From an uncultured Eubacteriales bacterium (GTDB taxonomy: Bacteria > Bacillota > Clostridia > Oscillospirales > Acutalibacteraceae): DNA of 6,179 nucleotides. Of the stretch, positions 1 to 5,354 are shown piece after piece; within the stretch, counting starts at the first letter, position 1, and each line of letters begins with the position of its first letter. The notes beneath the pieces are model-generated. The model had not been told where the DNA came from. It made no database searches and saw nothing but the letters and a program-made list of their open reading frames with translations. Location of the stretch: positions 1 to 6,179 of the forward strand of contig OMPZ01000207.1 of NCBI GenBank assembly GCA_900313125.1, in the 5' to 3' direction. The position numbers and the translations under genes are program-made.

Positions 1-672
1 GCCGTCAAGCCAAAGAACCTGAGAGTATGCGTCGTTGTGAGCCTTTACCTGACCGATAAGGCTTGCTGCGTAGTTGCCGCCTGTCTTTGCGAAGCCCATG
101 CCGCCTCTTACCGCACGAACGTACTCGTCCTCGATCCAGATGCCTACCGGATCAAGACCGCTCTCGTAGTATGCGCCGCTGGGTGCAAGGATTATCATGA
201 ACAGATATGTCTCGGACGGAGCAACGCCGAGGAACTCGTCTGTTGCGATGATGAACGGACGGATATAAAGCGATGTGCCGGGATCTGTGGGGATCCAGTC
301 CTTATCTACCTCGACAACAGCCTTGCACGCCTGAACGAAATCTTCAACGGGGATCTGCGGAATGCAGAGTCTGTCGTTAGTTTTCTGTGCTCTCTCGGCG
401 TTCTTGTCGGGTCTGAAAAGATAGACCTCGCCGTTGTCGCCCTTGTAAGCCTTGAGACCCTCAAACATCTCCTGACCATAGTGGTATACCATAGCTGCAG
501 GCGAAAGGCTGATGTTCTGGAACGGAACGATCCTCGGGTCGTGCCAGCCCTTGCCCTCTGTGTAGTTCATAATGAACATATGGTCGGTGAAGATCTTACC
601 GAAACCAAGCGGCTTGCCCGGCTCGGGCTTTTTCTTCGGTTCAGTTGTCTTGGTTATCTTGATGTCCAACAC
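1..672 (-). CDS. ilvE: Branched-chain amino acid aminotransferase, partial (3' end missing)
   Basis: A PLP-dependent class IV aminotransferase that interconverts leucine, isoleucine and valine with their 2-oxo acids using glutamate/2-oxoglutarate; a cytosolic enzyme at the last step of branched-chain synthesis. The 224 visible residues start MLDIKITKTT and contain the family signatures GQEMFEGLKAY (about 66-76), LYIRPF (135-140) and AKTGGNYAASL (195-205), where Lys196 aligns with the lysine that binds PLP. The reading frame is open to the window edge, ending in WLDG. The family is usually about 340-360 residues, so roughly a third, including the segment that normally begins EVGTMN, lies outside. 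The start is GTG at 672, chosen because TAAGGAG ends 10 nt upstream and no in-frame ATG fits; TTG at 669 is an alternative. It has its own promoter and lies downstream of recQ on the same strand, with 148 bp between them. Family assignment is very secure. Confidence 0.96.
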   Translation of the reverse strand, partial: MLDIKITKTTEPKKKPEPGKPLGFGKIFTDHMFIMNYTEGKGWHDPRIVPFQNISLSPAAMVYHYGQEMFEGLKAYKGDNGEVYLFRPDKNAERAQKTNDRLCIPQIPVEDFVQACKAVVEVDKDWIPTDPGTSLYIRPFIIATDEFLGVAPSETYLFMIILAPSGAYYESGLDPVGIWIEDEYVRAVRGGMGFAKTGGNYAASLIGQVKAHNDAYSQVLWLDG

Positions 673-682
673 AAAAATGCAT

Positions 683-689
683 CTCCTTA
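683..689 (-). promoter_or_regulatory. Ribosome binding site of ilvE
   Basis: TAAGGAG on the minus strand, 10 nt before the GTG at 672. An ATG lies directly after it, but in a different frame from the aminotransferase, so this site together with the frame decides for the GTG (or, less likely, the TTG one codon later). Confidence 0.8.
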
Positions 690-715
690 AAGAAAGATTA
701 TAGAATGAGAATTAT

Positions 716-728
716 GGGTATGTTACCC
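716..728 (-). repeat. Small palindrome in the ilvE leader
   Basis: On the minus strand, GGGTA-ACA-TACCC forms a perfect 5-bp inverted repeat about 5-17 nt downstream of the predicted transcription start. It could be an operator half-site pair or a short stabilising 5' hairpin in the mRNA. The arms are short, so chance cannot be excluded. Confidence 0.35.
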
Positions 729-739
729 TGACAATTACG

Positions 740-768
740 ATTATATAACTATTGAAGATAAAAGTCAA
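740..768 (-). promoter_or_regulatory. Promoter of ilvE, sigma-A type
   Basis: On the minus strand, TTGACT (763-768) is followed after exactly 17 bp by TATAAT (740-745), which is near-consensus for the vegetative sigma factor. Transcription would begin near 733, giving a leader of about 60 nt. That is too short for a T-box or a leader-peptide attenuator, both common upstream of branched-chain genes in Gram-positives. A second TATAAT at 697-702 has no matching -35 element. Confidence 0.8.
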
Positions 769-820
769 GGACAGCGGACAAAAAATGCAGTTTTATTTTT
801 CGATTCCTTCATTTTCGCTG

Positions 821-2656
821 TCAGCCGTTTTCATCGGAGAAGCTTTTGATCTCGTCCATAAATATGCTGCCGTAAAGAGAGAGCTTTCTCTCGCCGACTC
901 CGCTTATCGAGATAAATTCCGACGCGGTCGCCGGGCGTTTTGCGCATATCTCGCGAAGGGTCGCGTCGGTAAACACGGCGTAGGCGGGGATACCGGCTCT
1001 TTCGGCAAGCCGCTTTCTAAGCGCCTTCAGGCGATCGAACAGTCCCTCGTCGTAGGAGTACCCTGCGGAAAGCGTGCGCGGCTGCTTGTCGTCCTTGAGC
1101 ACCTTCGTCGTGATCGTCTCCTCGCCCTTTAGCACCCGGGGAGACGAAGGCGTGAGCTTTATCACAGGGTATTCGCCTTCCGCTCTGAAAAGATAGCCTT
1201 TGAGTATCAGCGCGTTTATCACCGAGCGCAGGCGGCTTTCGGAGTCCTCCTTCATGATGCCGTAGGTCGGCAGCTTGTCAAAGCCGAGGGCGCGTATCCT
1301 TTCGGTGTTCGCTCCGCGCAGCACGTCGCAGATCATTTTAACGCCGTAGCTTTGACGCATACGAACGATGCAGGAGATTATCTTCTGCGCGTCTACCGTT
1401 ATATCTGCCGTTTCGTAGTGGAGAAGGCAGTTCGAGCATTTGCCGCACGAGCCGCGGTGCTTTTCTCCGAAATATGTAAGCATGAACGAGCGCAGGCAGT
1501 CGTTCGTCGTGCAGTAATACGTCATATATTTGAGCCGCATCTCGTCGCGCAGACGAAGCTGCGACTTTTCCTCGTCGCTCAGCTCCTCGCTGTACTCTGC
1601 ATTTTCTATGAAAAAACTTGCAGTATGAACGTCCTTCGGAGAGTACATGAGGATACATTCCGCTTCCGAACCGTCGCGCCCCGCTCTGCCCGCTTCCTGA
1701 TAGTAGCTCTCGATATCCTTCGGCATATTGTAGTGGATAATGTAGCTGACGTTCGACTTGTCGATACCCATTCCAAAGGCGTTCGTCGCAACTATGATCG
1801 GCACTCTGTCGTAGACGAAATTCTCTTGACTGCGCCGCCTTTCGCTCTCGTCGAGACCGGCGTGGTACCTCACGGCGGAATAGCCGTTGTCAACGAGCAG
1901 CGCGTGCGTTTTCTCGACGGTCAGGCGCGTGTTGCAGTAGATGATCCCGCTGAGAGACTGACGCTCCTTGACGAGAGAGAGCAGCTTTTCTGTTTTCGAG
2001 CCGGGAGTTATCACGGAGAAAAACAGATTCGGGCGGTCGAAGCCCGTCGTCACGCATTCGGGGTCGGTAAGCTCAAGCAGACGTATCATATCGTTTCTTA
2101 CGTTCTCGGTCGCGGTCGCGGTGAACGCGCCTACCGGCGGACGTTTCGGAAGCTCCGACACGAAAGCCGAGATCTTCAGGTAGCTCGGGCGAAAATCCTG
2201 CCCCCAATGCGACACACAGTGCGCTTCGTCTACGGCGACAAGCGAGATCTCGATCTCGGCGCAGGCGGCAAGAAAGCTCTCGGAGGAAAGCCTTTCCGGC
2301 GCGATGTAGACGATCTTGTACCACCCCTGCTTCATTCTCTCGAGCACCTTTGAATACTGCGGGGGCGTTAGCATACTGTTGATATACGCTGCCTTTATGC
2401 CGCTTTGCACGAGCGACATGACCTGATCGTGCATGAGCGAGATCAGCGGAGATATAACGAGCGTGATACCCGGCAGGATCAATGCAGGTATCTGATAGCA
2501 CATGGATTTTCCGGCGCCCGTAGGCATTATCCCGACGATATCTCTGCCCGCCGTCAGCGCGTCGATTATCGTCTCCTGCCCCTCGCGGAACGTTTCGTGA
2601 CCGAAGTACTTTTTCAAAAGCTCGTATTTTATTGATCCATCGGGTCTGCTGCTCAT
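821..2656 (-). CDS. recQ: ATP-dependent DNA helicase RecQ, complete
   Basis: A superfamily 2, 3'-to-5' DNA helicase acting in recombination, repair and restart of stalled replication forks. Of 611 residues, matching the usual length of about 600, the visible parts are: motif 0 (FGHETFREGQ, 18-27), Walker A (MPTGAGKS, 44-51, Lys50), the DEAH box (143-146) running into the aromatic-rich loop HCVSHWGQDFRPSY that couples ATP use to DNA binding, motif VI (QEAGRAGRDG, 320-329), the RecQ C-terminal zinc site (Cys387, 404, 407, 410), a winged-helix region (about 415-510) and a C-terminal HRDC domain (about 533-605). The bacterial RecQ layout is complete and no catalytic residue is missing. ATG at 2656 follows AAGGA with 9 nt spacing. 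It has its own promoter and diverges from typA. No clear rho-independent terminator follows, so some readthrough into ilvE is possible. Confidence 0.98.
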   Translation of the reverse strand: MSSRPDGSIKYELLKKYFGHETFREGQETIIDALTAGRDIVGIMPTGAGKSMCYQIPALILPGITLVISPLISLMHDQVMSLVQSGIKAAYINSMLTPPQYSKVLERMKQGWYKIVYIAPERLSSESFLAACAEIEISLVAVDEAHCVSHWGQDFRPSYLKISAFVSELPKRPPVGAFTATATENVRNDMIRLLELTDPECVTTGFDRPNLFFSVITPGSKTEKLLSLVKERQSLSGIIYCNTRLTVEKTHALLVDNGYSAVRYHAGLDESERRRSQENFVYDRVPIIVATNAFGMGIDKSNVSYIIHYNMPKDIESYYQEAGRAGRDGSEAECILMYSPKDVHTASFFIENAEYSEELSDEEKSQLRLRDEMRLKYMTYYCTTNDCLRSFMLTYFGEKHRGSCGKCSNCLLHYETADITVDAQKIISCIVRMRQSYGVKMICDVLRGANTERIRALGFDKLPTYGIMKEDSESRLRSVINALILKGYLFRAEGEYPVIKLTPSSPRVLKGEETITTKVLKDDKQPRTLSAGYSYDEGLFDRLKALRKRLAERAGIPAYAVFTDATLREICAKRPATASEFISISGVGERKLSLYGSIFMDEIKSFSDENG

Positions 2657-2689
2657 GTTGGACTTTCCTTTCGGTTAGGGTTTACATCT

Positions 2690-2718
2690 ATTCTATCACA
2701 AAAGACAAAATATATCAA
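2690..2718 (-). promoter_or_regulatory. Promoter of recQ, sigma-A type
   Basis: On the minus strand, TTGATA (2713-2718) and TAGAAT (2690-2695) are separated by 17 bp. Transcription would start near 2683, leaving a leader of about 27 nt with AAAGGAAAG (2663-2671) as ribosome binding site. No obvious SOS (LexA) box overlaps it. Confidence 0.75.
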
Positions 2719-2773
2719 ACAATTCAGTAAACTGTGGGCAGATGTGCGCCGGCGATTACGCGGTTGTAGTTTG

Positions 2774-2824
2774 AGTAGGGCGATACTTCATCGCCGCGCG
2801 GCTCGGCACTCCAGAGTGCCTACT
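2774..2824. repeat. Compact double-hairpin intergenic element
   Basis: Reading the plus strand: an outer AGTA (2774-2777) pairs with TACT (2821-2824). Inside are hairpin one, GGCGAT-ACTTC-ATCGCC (2779-2795), the perfect 8-bp palindrome CCGCGCGG (2794-2801), and hairpin two, GGCACT-CCAG-AGTGCC (2805-2820). The whole folds as a small junction on either strand. The pattern resembles short palindromic intergenic repeats that I recall as common in Clostridia genomes. Membership in such a family is inference from style, since only one copy is visible here. Confidence 0.6.
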
Positions 2825-2957
2825 TTGTCTAATGCAGAAGTCCAGCGTTTCATGGTAGTGTGCTCGATAATTTCTCTGCCCTCTTGGATTTTACAATAAC
2901 GGAGCAAAAACACATTCGTTTTCCTCCACATCTGTTTATCGGCAGCTATAGCTTTCC

Positions 2958-2973
2958 GGCAATGCTTATTGCC
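2958..2973 (+). terminator. Possible weak terminator-like hairpin
   Basis: GGCAAT-GCTT-ATTGCC is a perfect 6-bp stem with a 4-nt loop, followed on the plus strand by TATGTTTTTC, which is T-rich though interrupted. That is the layout of a weak rho-independent terminator, yet no plus-strand gene lies upstream for it to end. It may instead bound an unannotated short transcript, or be fortuitous. Confidence 0.25.
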
Positions 2974-3009
2974 TATGTTTTTCAATACAAAAGTAAAAGG
3001 GTATGTTAT

Positions 3010-3040
3010 GGGCTTTTGCGGCGAATTGCCGAAATTGCCC
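3010..3040. repeat. Imperfect stem-loop upstream of the typA promoter
   Basis: Outer arms GGGC (3010-3013) and GCCC (3037-3040) and inner arms CGGC (3019-3022) and GCCG (3028-3031) enclose the loop GAATT. The right side also contains the near-repeat GAATTGCC / GAAATTGCC. It ends about 18 bp before the -35 box of typA. It could be a protein-binding site or repeat remnant. Confidence 0.35.
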
Positions 3041-3058
3041 GAAGGGAGTCCATTTTAA

Positions 3059-3087
3059 TTGAAAAAGCATTTTGAAAGTGGTATAAT
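3059..3087 (+). promoter_or_regulatory. Promoter of typA, sigma-A type with extended -10
   Basis: TTGAAA (3059-3064), a 17-bp spacer and TATAAT (3082-3087), with TG one base before the -10 (3079-3080), which makes it an extended -10 promoter. Transcription would start near 3094, giving a leader of about 63 nt. This is among the strongest-looking promoters in the window. Confidence 0.85.
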
Positions 3088-3111
3088 CAGAAAGTTGAAA
3101 ATAATAATGTC

Positions 3112-3129
3112 GGCGTTGTGTCGAACGCC
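3112..3129 (+). other. Hairpin in the typA mRNA leader
   Basis: GGCGTT-GTGTCG-AACGCC forms a 6-bp stem with a 6-nt loop about 18 nt after the predicted transcription start and 15 nt before the ribosome binding site. It has no U-tract and does not cover the AGAGGT site, so it is not an obvious attenuator. mRNA stabilisation or temperature-dependent structure are possible roles. Confidence 0.4.
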
Positions 3130-3143
3130 AAGTCAGAATAAAA

Positions 3144-3149
3144 AGAGGT
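3144..3149 (+). promoter_or_regulatory. Ribosome binding site deciding the TTG start of typA
   Basis: AGAGGT ends 7 nt before the TTG at 3157. An in-frame TAA at 3139-3141 excludes any earlier start. The overlapping AAGGAA (3150-3155) is too close to the start codon to be used. Confidence 0.75.
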
Positions 3150-3156
3150 AAGGAAT

Positions 3157-4974
3157 TTGGGTACAAGAGAAAATCTCAGGAATGTAGCGATCATCGCTCA
3201 TGTCGATCACGGAAAGACTACGCTCGTCGATCAGCTTCTTATGCAGAGCGGTACGTTCAGAGAGAACGAGACCGTTGCCGAGCGCGTTATGGACAGCAAC
3301 GACCTTGAACGCGAGCGCGGTATAACTATCCTGTCGAAAAACACTTCCGTAATGTATAAGGGAACAAAGATAAACATCGTCGATACGCCCGGTCATGCCG
3401 ATTTTGGCGGCGAGGTAGAGCGTATCCTCATGATGGTAGACGGCGTGCTGCTGCTCGTAGACGCCTTCGAGGGCTGTATGCCGCAGACAAGGTTCGTGCT
3501 CAAAAAGGCGCTCAGCCGCGGATTAAAGCCGCTCGTTGTCATCAATAAGATCGACCGCCCCGGCGCGCGCCCGGCGGAGATCGTTGACGAGGTGCTCGAT
3601 CTGTTCATCGAGCTCGGCGCGGACGACGACCAGCTTGAGTTCCCCGTTGTATACGCTTCCGGCAGAGACGGATACGCAACTCTTGACCCGGACGCACCGG
3701 GCGAGGATATGCAGCCGCTTTTCGACAAGATACTTGAGGAGATACCCGCTCCCAAGGGCGACATCGACGGTCCTCTTCAGTTGCTTTTCTCGAATATAGA
3801 TTACGACGATTACGTTGGACGCATCGGTATCGGACGCGTAGAGCGCGGCACGGTAAAGGCAGGTCAGCAGATAGCTCTCTGCCACGCCGACGGCTCGGTA
3901 ACAAACGCGAAGATCGTCAAGCTTTATCAGTTTGAAGGACTCAAAAGAGTTGAAGCCGAATCGGCTGCTCTCGGCGACATCGTTTCCGTCAGCGGTATTG
4001 CAGACCTCAACATCGGCGAGACGGCGTGCGCGCCCGACTGCGTAGAGCCGCTGCCGTTCATCAAGATAGACGAGCCGACCGTATCTATGAATTTCCTCGT
4101 AAACAACAGCCCGTTTGCCGGCAGAGAGGGTAAGTTCGTAACGTCGAGAAATCTGCGCGACCGCCTGTTCAAGGAGGTCGAGACGAACGTCGCTATGCGC
4201 GTTGAAGAGACGGACAGCGCCGACACGTTCAGAGTTTCGGGACGCGGCGAGCTGCATCTCTCCATTCTCATCGAGCAGATGAGACGTCAAGGCTACGAGT
4301 TTCAGGTATCTCGTCCGACTGTTATCTTCAAGAAGATCGACGGTGTGATGTGCGAGCCTATCGAGTACCTCATCATCGAGGTGCCGGAGGAGTATGTCGG
4401 CGCGGTAATGGAAAAGCTCGGCTCGCGCAAGGCGGAGCTCGTTGATATGGGCACGCGCGAGGGCGGCACGACTCACATCGAATACAAGATCCCGGCGAGA
4501 GGTCTCATGGGCTACCGCTCGGAGTTCCTCACCGACACTAACGGCAACGGCATCATGAACCACGTTTTTGACAGCTACGAGCCGTATAAGGGCGACATCG
4601 TTTCGCGTCATCAGGGCTCGCTTATCGCTCACGAGACGGGCGAATCTACAGGCTACGGTCTTTTCAACGTTCAGGACAGAGGACGTATGTTCATAGGACC
4701 CGGCGTTCCCGTTTACGAGGGCATGATCGTCGGCGCGTGCCCGAAGAGCGAGGATATCGTCGTAAACGTCTGCAAGAAGAAGCACGCGACGAACACGCGC
4801 GCGTCCGGCAGCGACGAGGCGCTCAAGCTTGTGCCGCCGACGATACTCAGTCTCGACCAGAGCCTTGAGTTCATCGCGGACGACGAGCTTGTTGAAGTAA
4901 CTCCGAAGAACATCAGACTCAGAAAGATGATCCTCAGCAAAGAGCAGAGAATGAAGAAGATGTTCAAAAAATAA
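3157..4974 (+). CDS. typA: Ribosome-associated translational GTPase TypA/BipA, complete
   Basis: A translation-factor GTPase of the EF-G/LepA superfamily that binds ribosomes and supports ribosome assembly, stress and low-temperature growth. Of 605 residues, the usual family length, the G domain shows G1 AHVDHGKT (14-21), G2 RGIT (54-57), G3 DTPGH (76-80), G4 NKID (130-133) and G5 ASG (167-169). Next come a beta-barrel domain (about 200-290), two EF-G-like domains (about 300-480) and the TypA-specific C-terminal domain, with NTRASGSDEA near residue 550. TypA is told from EF-G by its length and absence of domain IV, and from LepA by this C-terminal domain. The start is TTG at 3157, the only start compatible with the upstream stop and the family N-terminus (LRNVAIIAHVDHG). 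It is transcribed away from recQ from its own promoter. No U-tailed terminator follows; the first strong hairpin is at 5049-5075. Confidence 0.98.
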   Translation: MGTRENLRNVAIIAHVDHGKTTLVDQLLMQSGTFRENETVAERVMDSNDLERERGITILSKNTSVMYKGTKINIVDTPGHADFGGEVERILMMVDGVLLLVDAFEGCMPQTRFVLKKALSRGLKPLVVINKIDRPGARPAEIVDEVLDLFIELGADDDQLEFPVVYASGRDGYATLDPDAPGEDMQPLFDKILEEIPAPKGDIDGPLQLLFSNIDYDDYVGRIGIGRVERGTVKAGQQIALCHADGSVTNAKIVKLYQFEGLKRVEAESAALGDIVSVSGIADLNIGETACAPDCVEPLPFIKIDEPTVSMNFLVNNSPFAGREGKFVTSRNLRDRLFKEVETNVAMRVEETDSADTFRVSGRGELHLSILIEQMRRQGYEFQVSRPTVIFKKIDGVMCEPIEYLIIEVPEEYVGAVMEKLGSRKAELVDMGTREGGTTHIEYKIPARGLMGYRSEFLTDTNGNGIMNHVFDSYEPYKGDIVSRHQGSLIAHETGESTGYGLFNVQDRGRMFIGPGVPVYEGMIVGACPKSEDIVVNVCKKKHATNTRASGSDEALKLVPPTILSLDQSLEFIADDELVEVTPKNIRLRKMILSKEQRMKKMFKK

Positions 4975-5048
4975 AAGTCACAATTCAGACTCAACTTACT
5001 ACTCCGGCAATTAAATAGTCACAAACGGTATGTTTCTCAAGAACAATT

Positions 5049-5084
5049 TACGGGGGCTTTCCGGTCGCCCCCGTACCCCTTCGG
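5049..5084 (+). repeat. Intergenic repeat, short copy A
   Basis: Contains GGGGGCTTTCCGGTCGC (5052-5068) and ACCCCTTCGG (5075-5084), separated by only 6 nt. Both blocks recur, reverse-complemented and in matching order, in copy B at 5212-5307. On its own, copy A folds into a 9-bp hairpin, TACGGGGGC pairing with GCCCCCGTA around a 9-nt loop (5049-5075). With no U-run after it, it is a poor rho-independent terminator, but it is the only strong hairpin downstream of typA. Confidence 0.75.
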
Positions 5085-5211
5085 CTACATCCATAATTTG
5101 ATAATAATATGTAATTTACTACATTTTATAATTTTATATTATTTAATTACCGCATCAGTAAAAAACACTATACCCCTCAGTCATAAATCAAATTCTCTCA
5201 GAGAGAGGATC

Positions 5212-5307
5212 CCGAAGGGGTGCAGGGGTGCGGGTCTCCTGTGGAGACCTCTGCGAAGCAGAAGCACCGACCGAGCCGACAGGCGAGACCGCGACCGGAA
5301 AGCCCCC
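5212..5307 (-). repeat. Intergenic repeat, long copy B
   Basis: The plus strand reads CCGAAGGGGT (5212-5221) and GCGACCGGAAAGCCCCC (5291-5307), exact reverse complements of the 10-bp and 17-bp blocks of copy A. Here they are 69 nt apart rather than 6. The extra interior contains two tight hairpins, GGTCTCC-TGT-GGAGACC (5233-5249) and TCTGC-GAA-GCAGA (5250-5262), back to back. The copy ends 47 bp before the exonuclease start codon. It appears to be the fuller form of the repeat, or copy A with an insertion. Confidence 0.75.
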
Positions 5308-5339
5308 TGCAATCGGCAAATGAAATAGTATATTGATCA

Positions 5340-5351
5340 AAAGGCGGTGAT
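5340..5351 (+). promoter_or_regulatory. Near-perfect ribosome binding site of the exonuclease gene
   Basis: AAAGGCGGTGAT matches 11 of 12 bases of AAAGGAGGTGAT, the complement of the conserved 16S rRNA 3' end, with the GGCGG core 7 nt before the ATG at 5355. A possible promoter just upstream, CTGCAA (5307-5312) and TATATT (5329-5334) with 16 bp between, is weak and would start transcription almost at this site. Confidence 0.7.
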
Positions 5352-5354
5352 ACG

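Larger units (their letters stand above)
2719..3058. other. Divergent spacer between recQ and typA, no convincing gene
   Basis: About 340 bp between the two divergent promoters. Reading frames of 65-71 codons exist on both strands but lack ribosome binding sites, and I recognise none of their products. The stretch instead holds several inverted repeats: a double hairpin at 2774-2824, a hairpin at 2958-2973 and an imperfect stem-loop at 3010-3040. It is longer than two simple promoters need, so it may hold a relic of an inserted element or a small RNA. Neither is demonstrated. Confidence 0.6.
4975..5354. other. typA-exonuclease spacer, repeats and AT-rich DNA
   Basis: This 380-bp stretch contains no credible gene. 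It holds two inverted copies of one GC-rich repeat (5049-5084 and 5212-5307), an almost purely A/T block at about 5095-5150 between them, and then the ribosome binding site of the exonuclease. The abrupt change between GC-rich arms and AT-rich interior sets it apart from the genes on both sides and suggests insertion of a small element, which is inference. Confidence 0.65.

Noticed and set aside
37..690. Plus-strand open frame of 217 codons at the left end
   Set aside because: It is antisense to the aminotransferase, whose minus-strand translation shows clear family motifs including the PLP lysine segment. The frame has no recognisable product.
697..702. Second TATAAT upstream of ilvE
   Set aside because: The nearest TTGTCA lies 26 bp away, too far for a -35 box. 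The TTGACT-N17-TATAAT pair at 740-768 is much better.
770..822. GACAGCG / CGCTGTC inverted repeat after recQ as a terminator
   Set aside because: The 7-bp arms are separated by 39 nt, one arm overlaps the recQ stop codon, and no U-tract follows. It is too weak to call a terminator.
1352..2353. Plus-strand open frame of 333 codons opposite recQ
   Set aside because: It lies wholly inside the well-supported recQ gene. The arginine-rich, low-motif translation is typical of an antisense shadow.
2788..2985. Minus-strand 65-codon frame in the recQ-typA spacer
   Set aside because: It depends on a TTG with no ribosome binding site, and its end runs through the hairpin element at 2774-2824. I recognise no product.
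2860..3075. Plus-strand 71-codon frame in the recQ-typA spacer
   Set aside because: It uses a GTG start without a ribosome binding site, and it overlaps the terminator-like hairpin and the typA -35 box.
3523..4785. Minus-strand open frame of 420 codons opposite typA
   Set aside because: It is a shadow of the typA codon usage. The plus-strand protein is unmistakable, and the antisense product has no familiar motif and no ribosome binding site that I can see.
4976..5024. AGTCACAA occurring twice after typA
   Set aside because: An 8-base direct repeat in an AT-rich spacer with no further similarity is within chance expectation.
5098..5328. Plus-strand 76-codon frame across the typA-exonuclease spacer
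   Set aside because: It is made of AT-rich sequence followed by the inverted repeat copy. There is no ribosome binding site, and the arginine-rich tail comes from the repeat.
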